Shown: positions 42,322-51,666 of the stretch, one piece after another
Numbering within the stretch: the stretch's first letter is position 1
Layout of the letters: each line of letters begins with the position of its first letter
Origin: Nocardia cyriacigeorgica
Lineage (GTDB): Bacteria; Actinomycetota; Actinomycetes; Mycobacteriales; Mycobacteriaceae
Assembly (NCBI RefSeq): GCF_005863245.1
Contig: NZ_VBUT01000011.1
Span: forward strand, 1-64,000
Length of the DNA: 64,000 nt
Direction of reading: 5' to 3'
Position numbers and translations under genes: made by a program
The notes under the pieces: model-generated
What the model was told of the DNA's origin: nothing
Seen by the model: the letters and a program-made list of their open reading frames with translations, nothing else
The model's database searches: none

Positions 42322-43128
42322 TCATTTGTTGCCCCGCTTGCGTTCGAGCAGGGTCATCAGCAGCAGGGTGACCAGGGCAATGCCCATGAGCAAGGTGGCG
42401 GCGCTGTAGGCGCCGAAGGTGTTGTGGTCGTCCATGTACCTGGCGTGCACCAGCAACGTCAGCGTCTGGGAGACGCCGGCGAAACCGGAGGACACCATGA
42501 TCACCGCGCCGAACTCACCGAGCGAGCGGGCCACGGTGAGCACGACGCCGTAGGTCAGGCCCCAGCGGATCGCGGGCAGGGTGATCCGCCAGAACGTCTG
42601 CCAGCGGGAGGCGCCGAGGGTCGCCGCGGCCTGCTCCTGATCGTCGCCGATCTCGTGCAGCACCGGCTCGACCTCGCGCACCACGAACGGCAGCGTGACG
42701 AAGATCGTCGCGATGACCATGCCGGGCAGCCCGAAGATCACCCGGAATCCGGCCGAATCGAGGCCGCCGAACCAGCCGCCCGCGCCCCACAGCATGATCA
42801 GTGCGACACCGACCACCACCGGAGACACCGCGAACGGTAGGTCGACGATGCCCTGCACCAGGCTGCGGCCGGGGAACCGCCCCCGCACCAGCGCGAGCGC
42901 GGTGATGATGCCGAAGACGACGTTCACCGGGACCACGATCGCCACGATGATCATCGACAGGTTGAACGCCGAGATGGCGGCCGGCGTGCTGATGGAATCG
43001 AGGAACGCGCCGATGCCGTCGCCGAAGGTGCGGTACAGGATCACCCCGAGCGGCAGCACGAGCAAGACGAACAGATACCCGAGCGCGACCACACGCAGCG
43101 AAAGCCGGACCGGAGTCGAGAGCTTCAT
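42322..43128 (-). CDS. cysW: Sulfate ABC transporter permease CysW
   Basis: The protein has 268 residues with about six TM helices and the EAA-like loop (EIGDDQEQAAATLGASRW) that docks onto CysA. It forms the inner-membrane channel with CysT. The ATG overlaps the cysT stop by 4 nt. Confidence 0.94.
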   Translation of the reverse strand: MKLSTPVRLSLRVVALGYLFVLLVLPLGVILYRTFGDGIGAFLDSISTPAAISAFNLSMIIVAIVVPVNVVFGIITALALVRGRFPGRSLVQGIVDLPFAVSPVVVGVALIMLWGAGGWFGGLDSAGFRVIFGLPGMVIATIFVTLPFVVREVEPVLHEIGDDQEQAAATLGASRWQTFWRITLPAIRWGLTYGVVLTVARSLGEFGAVIMVSSGFAGVSQTLTLLVHARYMDDHNTFGAYSAATLLMGIALVTLLLMTLLERKRGNK

Positions 43129-44036
43129 CGCGCCTCTTGCTCCTTCCTGGCCGAACGCTCGGCGAACAGCCGCAGCACCAGCAGCGAGACGAACGCGATG
43201 GCCAGCAGCGCCACCGAGACCGCGGCGGCCGCGACCGGCCGGTCGATCTCGATCTGCTGCTGGATGTACTGCGAGGCCATCTGGGTCTCGCGCGGGATAT
43301 TGCCGCCGATCAGCACCACCGAACCGTATTCGCCGATGGCGCGGGCGAAGGCGAGACCGCCACCGCTGATGATCGCCGGGGTCAGGGTGGGCAGCACGAT
43401 CTGCCGGAAGGTGGTCCAGTTGTCCGCGCCCAGCGACAGCGCGGCCTGCTCCACTTCCTTGTCCACCTCGATCAGCACCGGCTGCACCGAGCGCACCACG
43501 AAGGGCAGTGTGACGAAGGCCAGCGCCACCACCAGGCCCGGCTGGGTGGCATTGAGGTGGATGTTGATCGGGCTCTCCGGCCCGTACAGCGACAGCAGCA
43601 CGATGCTGGCCACGATGGTCGGCAGCGCGAACGGCAGGTCGATCAGCGCGTTGACGATGCCCTTACCGGGGAAATCGTCGCGCACCAGCACCCAGGCGAT
43701 CAGGGTGCCCATCACCACGTTGATCAGCGCGACGATCACCGAGACGAACACGGTGACCCGCAGCGAGGCCAGCGCGACCGGCGAGGTGACCGCATCCCAG
43801 AACCCGGCCCAGCCCTCGTCGAAGGCGCTGACGGTGAGCGCGGCCAGCGGCAGCAGCACGATGATGCTGAGCCACAGCACCGCCGTGGCGATGCCGAGCG
43901 GGCCCACCGAGCCCGTCACCCGCAGCCACGACCAGTTCGGTCCCCGCGAGCCCGCGGCGGCGGGTTTGCTCAGCTCTGTGGTGGCGCCGGAACCGGGCGC
44001 GGGTTCGGTTCCGGCGCTGTTACTACTGTCTGTCAC
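43125..44036 (-). CDS. cysT: Sulfate ABC transporter permease CysT (CysU)
   Basis: The protein has 303 residues. About 40 hydrophilic residues precede six TM helices, and an EAA-type loop (EVDKEVEQAALSLGADNW) is present. GTG start. It lies 35 bp after subI and overlaps cysW. Confidence 0.94.
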   Translation of the reverse strand: MTDSSNSAGTEPAPGSGATTELSKPAAAGSRGPNWSWLRVTGSVGPLGIATAVLWLSIIVLLPLAALTVSAFDEGWAGFWDAVTSPVALASLRVTVFVSVIVALINVVMGTLIAWVLVRDDFPGKGIVNALIDLPFALPTIVASIVLLSLYGPESPINIHLNATQPGLVVALAFVTLPFVVRSVQPVLIEVDKEVEQAALSLGADNWTTFRQIVLPTLTPAIISGGGLAFARAIGEYGSVVLIGGNIPRETQMASQYIQQQIEIDRPVAAAAVSVALLAIAFVSLLVLRLFAERSARKEQEAR

Positions 44037-44071
44037 GGTGTCGAGTATCGCGTGTGTGCCGGATCACCCGT

Positions 44072-45118
44072 CTACTTGGTGGCGTTGTCGTAGATGATGG
44101 CGATCTTGCCGGTGCCCTGCGCGAACAGGTCGGCGTCGACCGTTTTCCAGCCACCGAGGTCGGCGATCGTGTACAGCTTCTCCGGTTGCGGGAAGTCGGC
44201 GGCGAATTCGGCCGCGACACCCGGATCGACGGGACGGAAACCGGCCTGCGCCCAGGCCCGCTGGCCCTCGGGGGTGAACAGGAAGTCGCGGAAGGCGGTG
44301 GCCTTCTCCTTGTTCTTGCTGTTGTTCAGCACGGCGACCGGGTTCTCGATCTTGAACGTGTCGGCGGGGACGATGTGCTCGACCGGGTCGCCGTTGCGTT
44401 CGATGAAGATGGCCTCGTTCTCGTAGCTCAGCAGCACGTCGCCGGTGCCTTGGAGGAAGGTTTCGGTGGCGTCGCGGCCGGATTTGGGCTGCACCCGCAT
44501 GTGCTCGGGCGAGATCAGCTTCGACAGGTAGTCCAGGCCGGCCTGCGGGTTCTTACCGCCCTCGCTCTTGGCCGCGTACGGCGCCAGCAGGTTCCACTTG
44601 GCCGAACCGGAGCTGAACGGATTCGGGGTCACCACCTCGATGCCGGGCTTCAGCAGGTCGTCCCAGGTCTTGATGCCCTTCGGGTTGCCCTCACGGACCA
44701 CGATCGAGACCACCGAGCCGAACGGAATGCCCTTGGTGGCGTCGGCATTCCAGTTCTCGTCGACCAGTCCGGCGTCCACCAGACGGGTGACGTCGGGCTC
44801 GACGGAGAAGTTCACCACATCGGCCTGAGCGCCGTCCTTGACCTTGCGGGACTGGTCGCCGGAGGCCCCGTAGGACTGCTGGACCGCCACACCCTTGCCG
44901 GCCTCGGTCGCGTTGAACGCCGGGATCACCTTGTCGAAGCCGGGCTTGGGCACCGCGTAGGCGTACAGGTTGATGGTGCCGCCGCTGCCGTCGGCGACCT
45001 GGCCGTCGACCGAATCGCTGGCGCCGCCGCTGCACGCGCTGAGCGCGAACGCCGCGATCGCGGTGAGGGCGATGGCGGCGCGGCGTCGGCGTGCGGTGAG
45101 CCGGCTGGTGCGTGACAT
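44072..45118 (-). CDS. subI: Sulfate-binding lipoprotein SubI
   Basis: The protein has 348 residues. The lipoprotein signal ends in L-S-A-C with Cys29 lipidated. The mature part is a class II binding protein of the sulfate type (VNFSVEPDVTRLVDAGL, PNPFSSGSAKWNLL, VLLSYENEA). It delivers sulfate to CysT/CysW. The ATG at 45118 has a GAAAGG site; a longer frame to 45172 lacks one. It is the first gene of the importer operon. Confidence 0.94.
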   Translation of the reverse strand: MSRTSRLTARRRRAAIALTAIAAFALSACSGGASDSVDGQVADGSGGTINLYAYAVPKPGFDKVIPAFNATEAGKGVAVQQSYGASGDQSRKVKDGAQADVVNFSVEPDVTRLVDAGLVDENWNADATKGIPFGSVVSIVVREGNPKGIKTWDDLLKPGIEVVTPNPFSSGSAKWNLLAPYAAKSEGGKNPQAGLDYLSKLISPEHMRVQPKSGRDATETFLQGTGDVLLSYENEAIFIERNGDPVEHIVPADTFKIENPVAVLNNSKNKEKATAFRDFLFTPEGQRAWAQAGFRPVDPGVAAEFAADFPQPEKLYTIADLGGWKTVDADLFAQGTGKIAIIYDNATK

Positions 45119-45467
45119 GGGTTGGACCTTTCTCGGGGCCGCCATGAACTCGAGGGTGAATGGCGGAGACACATCGGGATCGATAAGACCTGCCGGGCTA
45201 CGGCAGTGGCGCGACTTGCCGGCCGGAGGGGCCGCTGGGTTCGGGCATTGCTGCGAAAAAGGTGCGCACCAGTCTAGGAGGAGACGCGCAGAACTGCCCG
45301 GATCCGATCACCGACAGTGAATATCCGCGACGACGAGGCAGCCGACCGCGATCAACGCCAATTCATGGCGGACCTGCGGAACAACACTCGTCGACACCCG
45401 GCAGACTGTAGCAGAGCACTCGAGCCGATTCGAATCGACGAATCCCAGATCGACGGGGGGAACCACC
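45119..45467. other. Divergent intergenic region between subI and the M48 protease
   Basis: The 349-bp region holds the importer promoter. On the minus strand TAGACT at about 45281-45276 could be a -10, with no good -35. I looked for a SAM-type riboswitch and a Cys-rich leader peptide and found neither. The M48 ribosome region (GGGGG about 10 nt before its ATG) is at the right end. Confidence 0.5.
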
Positions 45468-46535
45468 ATGACCACCAGCCCGGACCGCCTGCGCACCCGG
45501 CTGCCCGAAATCAGCACGCGCGCCTGGGAACACCCGGCCGATCGCACCGCGCTGGTGGCGTTGCGGTCACTCGGCGGGTTCGATCTGGTGCTGCGCACCC
45601 TGTCCGGGCTGCTGCGCGAACGCCAGTACCGGCTGATGTATCTGGCGACCGCGGTCCGCGTCGACGAACGCCAGTTCCGTTCCCTGCACCTGCTGCGCCA
45701 GGATTGTGTCGAGATCCTCGATGCCGCCACCACGCCGGAGTTGTTCGTGGTGCAGAGCCCGGAGGTGAATGCCTTCACCATCGGGATGGACAAGCCGTTC
45801 ATCGTGCTGACCACCGGTCTGGTCGATCTGCTCGACCACGAGGAGATGCGTTTCACGATCGGTCATGAGCTCGGCCACGCGTTGTCCGGGCATGCGGTCT
45901 ACCGCACGATGCTGATGCATCTGCTGCGGATGGCCGATGGCATGGGCTGGATGCCGATCGGCGGCTGGGCCCTGCGCGCCATCGTCGCGGCGCTGATGGA
46001 ATGGAGCCGCAAATCCGAGCTCTCCGGCGATCGCGCCGGGCTGCTGTGCGGCCAGGATGTCGAGGCCTCGGTGCGGGTGCACATGAAACTGGCCGGCGGT
46101 GCGCGGGTCGGTGAGATGAATCTCGGTGCGTTCCTGGCCCAGGCCGAGGACTACGAGCGTTCCGGTGACCTGCGCGACGGGGTGCTCAAACTGCTGAACC
46201 TGGAGTTGCAGAGCCATCCGTTCTCGGTGCTGCGCGCGGCCGAGCTGCGGCGCTGGATCCAGAGCGGCGACTACGAGCGCATCCTCGGCGGTGACTATCC
46301 GCGCCGGGCGCACGACAAGAACGCCAAGATCAGCGAGGAGATCAAGCAGGCGGCGCGCAGCTACCGCGAGACTTTCGATCAGTCCGAGGATCCGTTGATC
46401 CGCACAGTGCGCGGCATGGGACGCGGCATGGGCGCGGCCGTCGAAACCGTCGGCCAGGAGGTCGGCGGGGCGGTGGCCGATCTGGGCAAACGATTCACCG
46501 AGTGGCGGCGCGGTGCGGACTCGGTCAGCGAGTGA
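45468..46535 (+). CDS. M48-family zinc metallopeptidase
   Basis: The protein has 355 residues. The zinc motif HELGH is at 133-137, and the third ligand is in a SELSGDRAGLL block downstream. A short hydrophobic segment (about 142-172) could touch the membrane. The C-terminal 50 residues form a Gly/Glu-rich helical tail. Substrates are unknown; M48 proteins often act in membrane-protein quality control. Its 3' end overlaps a small minus-strand gene by 11 bp. Confidence 0.9.
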   Translation: MTTSPDRLRTRLPEISTRAWEHPADRTALVALRSLGGFDLVLRTLSGLLRERQYRLMYLATAVRVDERQFRSLHLLRQDCVEILDAATTPELFVVQSPEVNAFTIGMDKPFIVLTTGLVDLLDHEEMRFTIGHELGHALSGHAVYRTMLMHLLRMADGMGWMPIGGWALRAIVAALMEWSRKSELSGDRAGLLCGQDVEASVRVHMKLAGGARVGEMNLGAFLAQAEDYERSGDLRDGVLKLLNLELQSHPFSVLRAAELRRWIQSGDYERILGGDYPRRAHDKNAKISEEIKQAARSYRETFDQSEDPLIRTVRGMGRGMGAAVETVGQEVGGAVADLGKRFTEWRRGADSVSE

Positions 46536-46602
46536 AGAACCAGGCCACCAGCACCAGCACCAGCAGGGCGACCAGGGCCAGCTGAACACGTGAGCGTGGC
46601 AT
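46525..46602 (-). CDS. 25-residue single-TM peptide
   Basis: The predicted peptide is MPRSR, then about 16 aliphatic residues (LALVALLVLVLVAW), then FFTR: a classic small membrane protein layout. Its ATG overlaps the upstream stop as TGATG, so it could be translated by coupling. It lies partly antisense to the end of the M48 gene. No homologue is known to me. Confidence 0.45.
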   Translation of the reverse strand: MPRSRVQLALVALLVLVLVAWFFTR

Positions 46603-46883
46603 CAGCGGGCTCCGCTCTGCGCGTGCTCGCGGGTCTCGACCAGTGGTTCCACCGGGGCTGCCTGTGCCAGCCGGGCCGAACGGTAGCGGCCTGCCCGGAC
46701 CCGATGCTGGGCCAGGGCGACCCGGTGCTGGACGAGCTTCAGCGCACGGTCGAGCAGGTAGGCGATGGCGAAGCTGATCGGCACCATGCCCACCAGCACC
46801 ACCAGGAACTGCGGGATGAACGGAAGTCCCGCCACCCACAGTTCGAAGCCGTCCCACCATCCCGCTATGCGATCCACGATCAC
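46602..46883 (-). CDS. Small membrane protein of unknown function
   Basis: The protein has 93 residues with one clear TM helix (about 22-45) and a basic C-terminal cytoplasmic part rich in Arg, Gln and Ala. GTG start. Family not recognised. Its stop is shared with the start of the 25-residue peptide gene, and it is divergent from the methyltransferase. Confidence 0.65.
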   Translation of the reverse strand: MIVDRIAGWWDGFELWVAGLPFIPQFLVVLVGMVPISFAIAYLLDRALKLVQHRVALAQHRVRAGRYRSARLAQAAPVEPLVETREHAQSGAR

Positions 46884-46972
46884 CAGCCTAATCGACGCCC
46901 GGCAGCGGCCTCCGTCCTCGCCACGCGCCGAGCATTGACCTCAACTAAAGTTGAGAGTGCAAGCTGGAGCAC

Positions 46973-47629
46973 ATGACACGAGCAGCGGAATTCTGGAACA
47001 CCGTCTACGACAACGACACCGCGCCCTGGGTGATCGGCGAACCGCAGCCGGCGATCGTCGAATTGGAGCGCACCGGGGCAATCCGGGGCCGGGTGCTCGA
47101 TCCCGGCAGCGGCGCCGGCGAGCACACGATTCTGCTGACCAGGCTCGGCTATGACGTGCTCGGCGTCGACCTGTCGCCGAGCGCGGTCGATTACGCCCGC
47201 CGAAACGCCGCCGCCAAGGGTGTGCCGAACGCGCGGTTCGAGGTGGCCGACGTGCTGGCCATCGCCGATCACCGGCCGGAGGATTTCGGCCCCTTCGACA
47301 CCATCGTCGACAGCGCGCTGTTCCACGTCTTCGGCGAGGACCCCGAGGCCAGGGCCACCTACGTGCGCGGCTTGCACGCGATCTGCGCACCGGGCGGGCT
47401 GGTGCACATCCTGGCGCTCTCCGATGCCGAACCCGGGATCGGCCCGCGGATCAGCGAGTCGATCATCCGGGACTCGTTCACCGACGGCTGGGAGCTCGCG
47501 GACCTGCGTCCGGCCAGGTACCGCGGCCGCAATACCGAGGTCGTCGCCGAGGAGGTCGCGCGGCTCGGGCTGCCGCAGGAGGGTCCGATCGATACCGCCG
47601 CCTGGCTGGCGCGTATCCGCCGGGTCTGA
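46973..47629 (+). CDS. Class I SAM-dependent methyltransferase
   Basis: The protein has 218 residues. The AdoMet motif I is VLDPGSGAGEHT (about 42-53), followed by VLGVDLS and FDTIVDSALFHVF. The overall pattern resembles thiopurine/small-molecule methyltransferases. ATG at 46973. Substrate unknown; transcribed alone. Confidence 0.88.
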   Translation: MTRAAEFWNTVYDNDTAPWVIGEPQPAIVELERTGAIRGRVLDPGSGAGEHTILLTRLGYDVLGVDLSPSAVDYARRNAAAKGVPNARFEVADVLAIADHRPEDFGPFDTIVDSALFHVFGEDPEARATYVRGLHAICAPGGLVHILALSDAEPGIGPRISESIIRDSFTDGWELADLRPARYRGRNTEVVAEEVARLGLPQEGPIDTAAWLARIRRV

Positions 47630-47715
47630 GCGCCGACCGCGCCGGTGGCCGGTATGGGCCACAGCCACCGGCGCGGTGCGGTGGACGCACCCCGGCGAGG
47701 ACGCGATCATGAGGT

Positions 47716-49686
47716 ATGGCGATCTCCGAGGAGCAGGTCCAGCAGACGGCGCGTTCGCTCATCGAATCCCGGCGTCGCTCGAACTTTCCGCCGATCGACG
47801 ACTACGCCTTCCTGTCCGACTGCGAAACGACCTGCCTGATCGCCAGTAATGGCTCGGTCGAGTGGATGTGTGTGCCGCGCCCGGATTCGCCGAGTGTGTT
47901 CGGCGCGATGCTCGATCGCAACGCAGGCCATTTCCGGATCGGCCCCTACGGGCGCAATGTGCCGGCGGCCCGGCGCTATCTTCCGGGCGGCATCATCCTG
48001 GAAACCACCTGGCAGACCGCGACCGGCTGGCTGATCGTGCGCGACGCGCTGGTACTCGGGCCGTGGCACAACAACTTTCAGCGCAGCAAGACCCACCGGC
48101 GCACGCCGATGGACTGGGACGCCGAACACATGCTGCTGCGCACGGTGAAATGTGTCAGCGGCACGGTCGAGCTGGAGATGAGCTGTGAGCCCTCCTTCGA
48201 CTACCACCGGGAGGCCGCGCACTGGGAGTACACCGGCAAAGTGTACGAGGAGGCCACCGCGCAATGCGCCGCCGACCCGAGCGCGGGCCCGACGCTGGTA
48301 CTCACCACCGATCTGCGCCTCGGCATCGAGGGCCGGGAGGCGCGCGCCCGCACGAGGATGGAAGAAGGCGACCAGGTCTATGTCGCCTTGACGTGGTCGG
48401 AACTACCGGCCCCGCAGACCTTCGCCGAGGCGGCGCAGAAGATGTGGACCACCACCGAATGCTGGCGGCAGTGGATCACGCTCGGCAAATTCCCCGACCA
48501 TCCCTGGCGCAGCTACCTGCAACGCAGCGCGCTCACCCTCAAGGGCCTGACCTACGCCCCCACCGGCGCGCTGATGGCAGCGCCCACCACCTCGCTGCCG
48601 GAAACGCCGGGCGGGGAACGCAATTGGGACTACCGCTACAGCTGGGTGCGGGACTCCACCTTCGCCCTGTGGGGCCTGTACACCCTCGGGCTCGACCGCG
48701 AGGCCGACGACTTCTTCGCCTTCCTCAACGACGCGACCACCGGCCCCGACGGTGAACCTGTTCCGTTGCAGGTGCTCTACGGGATCGACGGCGAACGCAC
48801 CCTCACCGAGACCACCCTCGACCATCTCTCGGGGTACGACTCGGCCCGGCCGGTGCGCATCGGCAACGGCGCCTACAACCAGGATCAGCACGATATCTGG
48901 GGCACCATGCTCGATTCGGTGTACTTGCACGTCAAATCGCGCCAGCATGTGCCGGAGACGTTGTGGCCGCTGCTGGAACGTCAGGTGGGTGCGGCGATCC
49001 GGCACTGGCGCGAACCCGACCGCGGCATCTGGGAGGTGCGCGGCGAGCCGCAGCACTTCACCTCGTCGAAGATCATGTGCTGGGTGGCGCTGGACCGCGG
49101 CGCGAAACTGGCCGAACTGCACGGCGAGCTGGAGATCGCGGCCCGCTGGTATGACATCGCCGAGGAGATCAAAGACGACGTCCTCACCCACGGCGTCGAC
49201 GCCGACGGCGTGCTCACCCAGACCTATGGCGGCAGCACCCTCGACGCGTCCCTGCTGCTGGCTGTGCTCACCCGATTCCTGCCACCCGACGATCACCGCA
49301 TCCGCGCCACCGTGCTCGCCATCGCCGACCGGCTCACCGAGAACGGTCTGGTGCTGCGCTACCGCACCGAGACCACCGACGACGGGCTGTCCGGCAATGA
49401 GGGCACCTTCACCATCTGCTCGTTCTGGCTGGTGTCGGCGCTGGTGGAGATCGGTGAACTGCCGCGGGCCCGGCAGCTGTGCGAACGACTGCTCGGATAC
49501 GCCAGCCCGTTGCGGCTCTACGCCGAGGAGATCGAACCGCACAGCGGCCGCCATCTCGGCAATTTCCCGCAGGCGTTCACCCATCTGGCGCTGATCAACG
49601 CGGTCACCCACATCATCCGGGCCGAGGAGGCGAGCGAGGCCGGGCGGTTCGTGCCGGCACACACGCCCACTACCCAGCACGGGTGA
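47716..49686 (+). CDS. Glycoside hydrolase family 15 protein (trehalase/glucoamylase-like, Rv2402 type)
   Basis: The protein has 656 residues. It has an N-terminal beta domain with FPPIDDYAFLSDCETTCLI, then an (alpha/alpha)6 barrel with RNWDYRYSWVRDSTF and a NEGTFTICSFW block that carry likely carboxylate catalytic residues. Actinobacterial relatives act on trehalose or alpha-glucans; which one is not decided by sequence. No signal peptide, so cytoplasmic. The ribosome site is poor. Confidence 0.9.
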   Translation: MAISEEQVQQTARSLIESRRRSNFPPIDDYAFLSDCETTCLIASNGSVEWMCVPRPDSPSVFGAMLDRNAGHFRIGPYGRNVPAARRYLPGGIILETTWQTATGWLIVRDALVLGPWHNNFQRSKTHRRTPMDWDAEHMLLRTVKCVSGTVELEMSCEPSFDYHREAAHWEYTGKVYEEATAQCAADPSAGPTLVLTTDLRLGIEGREARARTRMEEGDQVYVALTWSELPAPQTFAEAAQKMWTTTECWRQWITLGKFPDHPWRSYLQRSALTLKGLTYAPTGALMAAPTTSLPETPGGERNWDYRYSWVRDSTFALWGLYTLGLDREADDFFAFLNDATTGPDGEPVPLQVLYGIDGERTLTETTLDHLSGYDSARPVRIGNGAYNQDQHDIWGTMLDSVYLHVKSRQHVPETLWPLLERQVGAAIRHWREPDRGIWEVRGEPQHFTSSKIMCWVALDRGAKLAELHGELEIAARWYDIAEEIKDDVLTHGVDADGVLTQTYGGSTLDASLLLAVLTRFLPPDDHRIRATVLAIADRLTENGLVLRYRTETTDDGLSGNEGTFTICSFWLVSALVEIGELPRARQLCERLLGYASPLRLYAEEIEPHSGRHLGNFPQAFTHLALINAVTHIIRAEEASEAGRFVPAHTPTTQHG

Positions 49687-49755
49687 GCGGGCGCCGGCTT
49701 TCAGCGGGACCGGTAGTCGCCCGAGCCGGACGCTTCTGGTGTGCGCCCGACCGGC

Positions 49756-51561
49756 TCAGGTGCTGACCAGGGCGTCGGCGCGTTCACGCACCGAGCGCAA
49801 TGTCGCCATATCGGCGTCGATCCGGTCCAGCCGTTCGCGCCCGCCCTCGCCGTATTTGGCCCCCGCCTCCTCGGCGACCCGCAAGGCTTCGTCGGCGCTG
49901 CGCAGCACGTCGGTGGCGATCTCGGTGAAGTGATCGCGCAGTGCGCGCTGGGTGGCGCGCAGGCGATTGCGGGATTCCTTGCTCACCTGGAACACGACAT
50001 CGTCCATCAGCCGGGCCACCGCCACCTTGGCCTCGGCCTGACGCCGCTGCTTGCGGGCCCGCCGGTCGTCCCAGAGCGCGTTGATACCCAGCAGCACACC
50101 GGCACCGGCCGAATACCAGTTCACCAGCGACATGCCGAGCAGGCTGGTGGCGAGACCGACCATCAGAATGCCGCCGTAGGAACCGCGCAGCGCCGAAAGG
50201 AACTGCTGGGTGACGCTGGTCTTGGCACTTTCCAGCGGCTCCAGCGGCGCCACCTGCTCGAGCACCTCGCCCGGCGTCTCCAACCGCACCTCCGGCAGCT
50301 GCGGCGCGCGGTGATCGGCCGGGAATTTCGCCGCCACCTGCTCCGACAGCTCCACCGAACGGTAGTGCGCCATCACGAAGTTCTCCTCGACCGCCTCGCA
50401 GATGCGGGCATCGAGGTCGGCGCCGAATTCGCTCCAGCGCCGCGCCGGATCGGTCTGGGCGATCTCGGCCTCGGCGTCGCGGACCAGGCTGCGCAGGCGG
50501 TGCCGCAGATCGTGTTCGATATCGGCCATCAGCTCGGTACTGCCGTCGGCGAGGGTGACCTGCCAGTTGGCGGTGCGTTGCCGCAGCTGATCGGCCTCGT
50601 CGCGGGCGGCGGCCAGTTGCGCGGTGATCTCCGAACGCCGGCGCGGATCACGCAGCGTTTCCGCCTCGGTGCGCAGCGAGGCGGCCAGATGGTCGCAGAC
50701 CAGGCGGATATCGCCCGCCGCCGCTTCGATGGCCACCTCATCGGCGCGGTTGACGATGAAATCGCGCAGGTGATCGACCAGCTGCGGCAACCCGGATTCG
50801 ATATCGCGCTGATAGTTGCCGACGAGCCCGGCCTGCCGGTGCATCTCCGCCGATACCGGCGCGACCGCGAAACCGAGGCCCGCGGCGTCGAGCAGATCAC
50901 GATTGCGCTGCTGGGTGTGTGCCCAATGCGGATGCACGTCGATCTTGTTGAGCACGCAGACCACGGTCGGGCAGATCTGCTGGATGCGCTGCAAATGGCT
51001 GATCTGTTCGGGCGTCAGCTCGGCGGCGGCGTCACCGACGTAGAGCACCGCGTCGGCGGCGGCGATCATCGACCAGGTGGTGTTGTCCTCGCGGGCCGCA
51101 CCCGGCGCGTCCATCAGCACCACGCCCTCGGCCAGCAGCGGGCTGGGCTGGGTGAACTCGGCCCGGATGACGCCCTTGGCATTGAGCGCGGGCGCCGGAT
51201 CGAGCGGGTCGACCGGCTGACGTTCGATCCGGCCGCCACCCAGCGACCGCACCAGCGTGGCGGTCGGCTCCGGGCCGTGCTCGATGATGACGGGAACGCT
51301 GATCGGACTGTCGGTGGCGCTGATCTTCGCCCCGACCAGGGCGTTGACCAGGCTGCTCATCCCGCTCTTCGGGTCACCGACCACCACGAGCCGCACCCGT
51401 GGATCGCTCACCCTGCCCCGGACCATGCTCAGCCGGCCGCCGAGATCGTCGCGGCCGGCGGACCGGGTCAGCTCCCGCAGTTCGTCGATGATCCGGATGA
51501 GCGGGGCCATGGCGTCCGGATGTTTCACGGTCGCGGCCTCGAGTCCGGCTGCGGCAGACAA
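49756..51561 (-). CDS. Dynamin-like GTPase with P-loop Lys replaced by Met
   Basis: The protein has 601 residues. The G domain has GDPKSGMSS at 62-70 (canonical GxxxxGK[S/T], here Lys68 to Met), DAPG at 151-154 and NKID at 205-208. Long helices follow with a hydrophobic hairpin at about 464-498 that could insert in the membrane, then a coiled-coil C-terminus, as in bacterial dynamins (IniA/IniC, DynA/B). The TTG start has an AAGGAG site 5 nt upstream. It lies 105 bp after the giant low-complexity gene, an arrangement like iniB-iniA. Confidence 0.82.
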   Translation of the reverse strand: MSAAAGLEAATVKHPDAMAPLIRIIDELRELTRSAGRDDLGGRLSMVRGRVSDPRVRLVVVGDPKSGMSSLVNALVGAKISATDSPISVPVIIEHGPEPTATLVRSLGGGRIERQPVDPLDPAPALNAKGVIRAEFTQPSPLLAEGVVLMDAPGAAREDNTTWSMIAAADAVLYVGDAAAELTPEQISHLQRIQQICPTVVCVLNKIDVHPHWAHTQQRNRDLLDAAGLGFAVAPVSAEMHRQAGLVGNYQRDIESGLPQLVDHLRDFIVNRADEVAIEAAAGDIRLVCDHLAASLRTEAETLRDPRRRSEITAQLAAARDEADQLRQRTANWQVTLADGSTELMADIEHDLRHRLRSLVRDAEAEIAQTDPARRWSEFGADLDARICEAVEENFVMAHYRSVELSEQVAAKFPADHRAPQLPEVRLETPGEVLEQVAPLEPLESAKTSVTQQFLSALRGSYGGILMVGLATSLLGMSLVNWYSAGAGVLLGINALWDDRRARKQRRQAEAKVAVARLMDDVVFQVSKESRNRLRATQRALRDHFTEIATDVLRSADEALRVAEEAGAKYGEGGRERLDRIDADMATLRSVRERADALVST

Positions 51562-51666
51562 CCCTGCTCCTTACTATCGTCGCTGTCGTCGAATCTCTCG
51601 CACGATGTCGGCCTTCATTCGATCATGGCGCCCGCGAGCGCCGTCAACCCGTCCCGAATCCCCCGG

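Noticed and set aside
45119..45467. SAM-type riboswitch or Cys leader before subI
   Set aside because: Neither the conserved helices nor an RHVD/Cys-rich small frame could be found on the minus strand.
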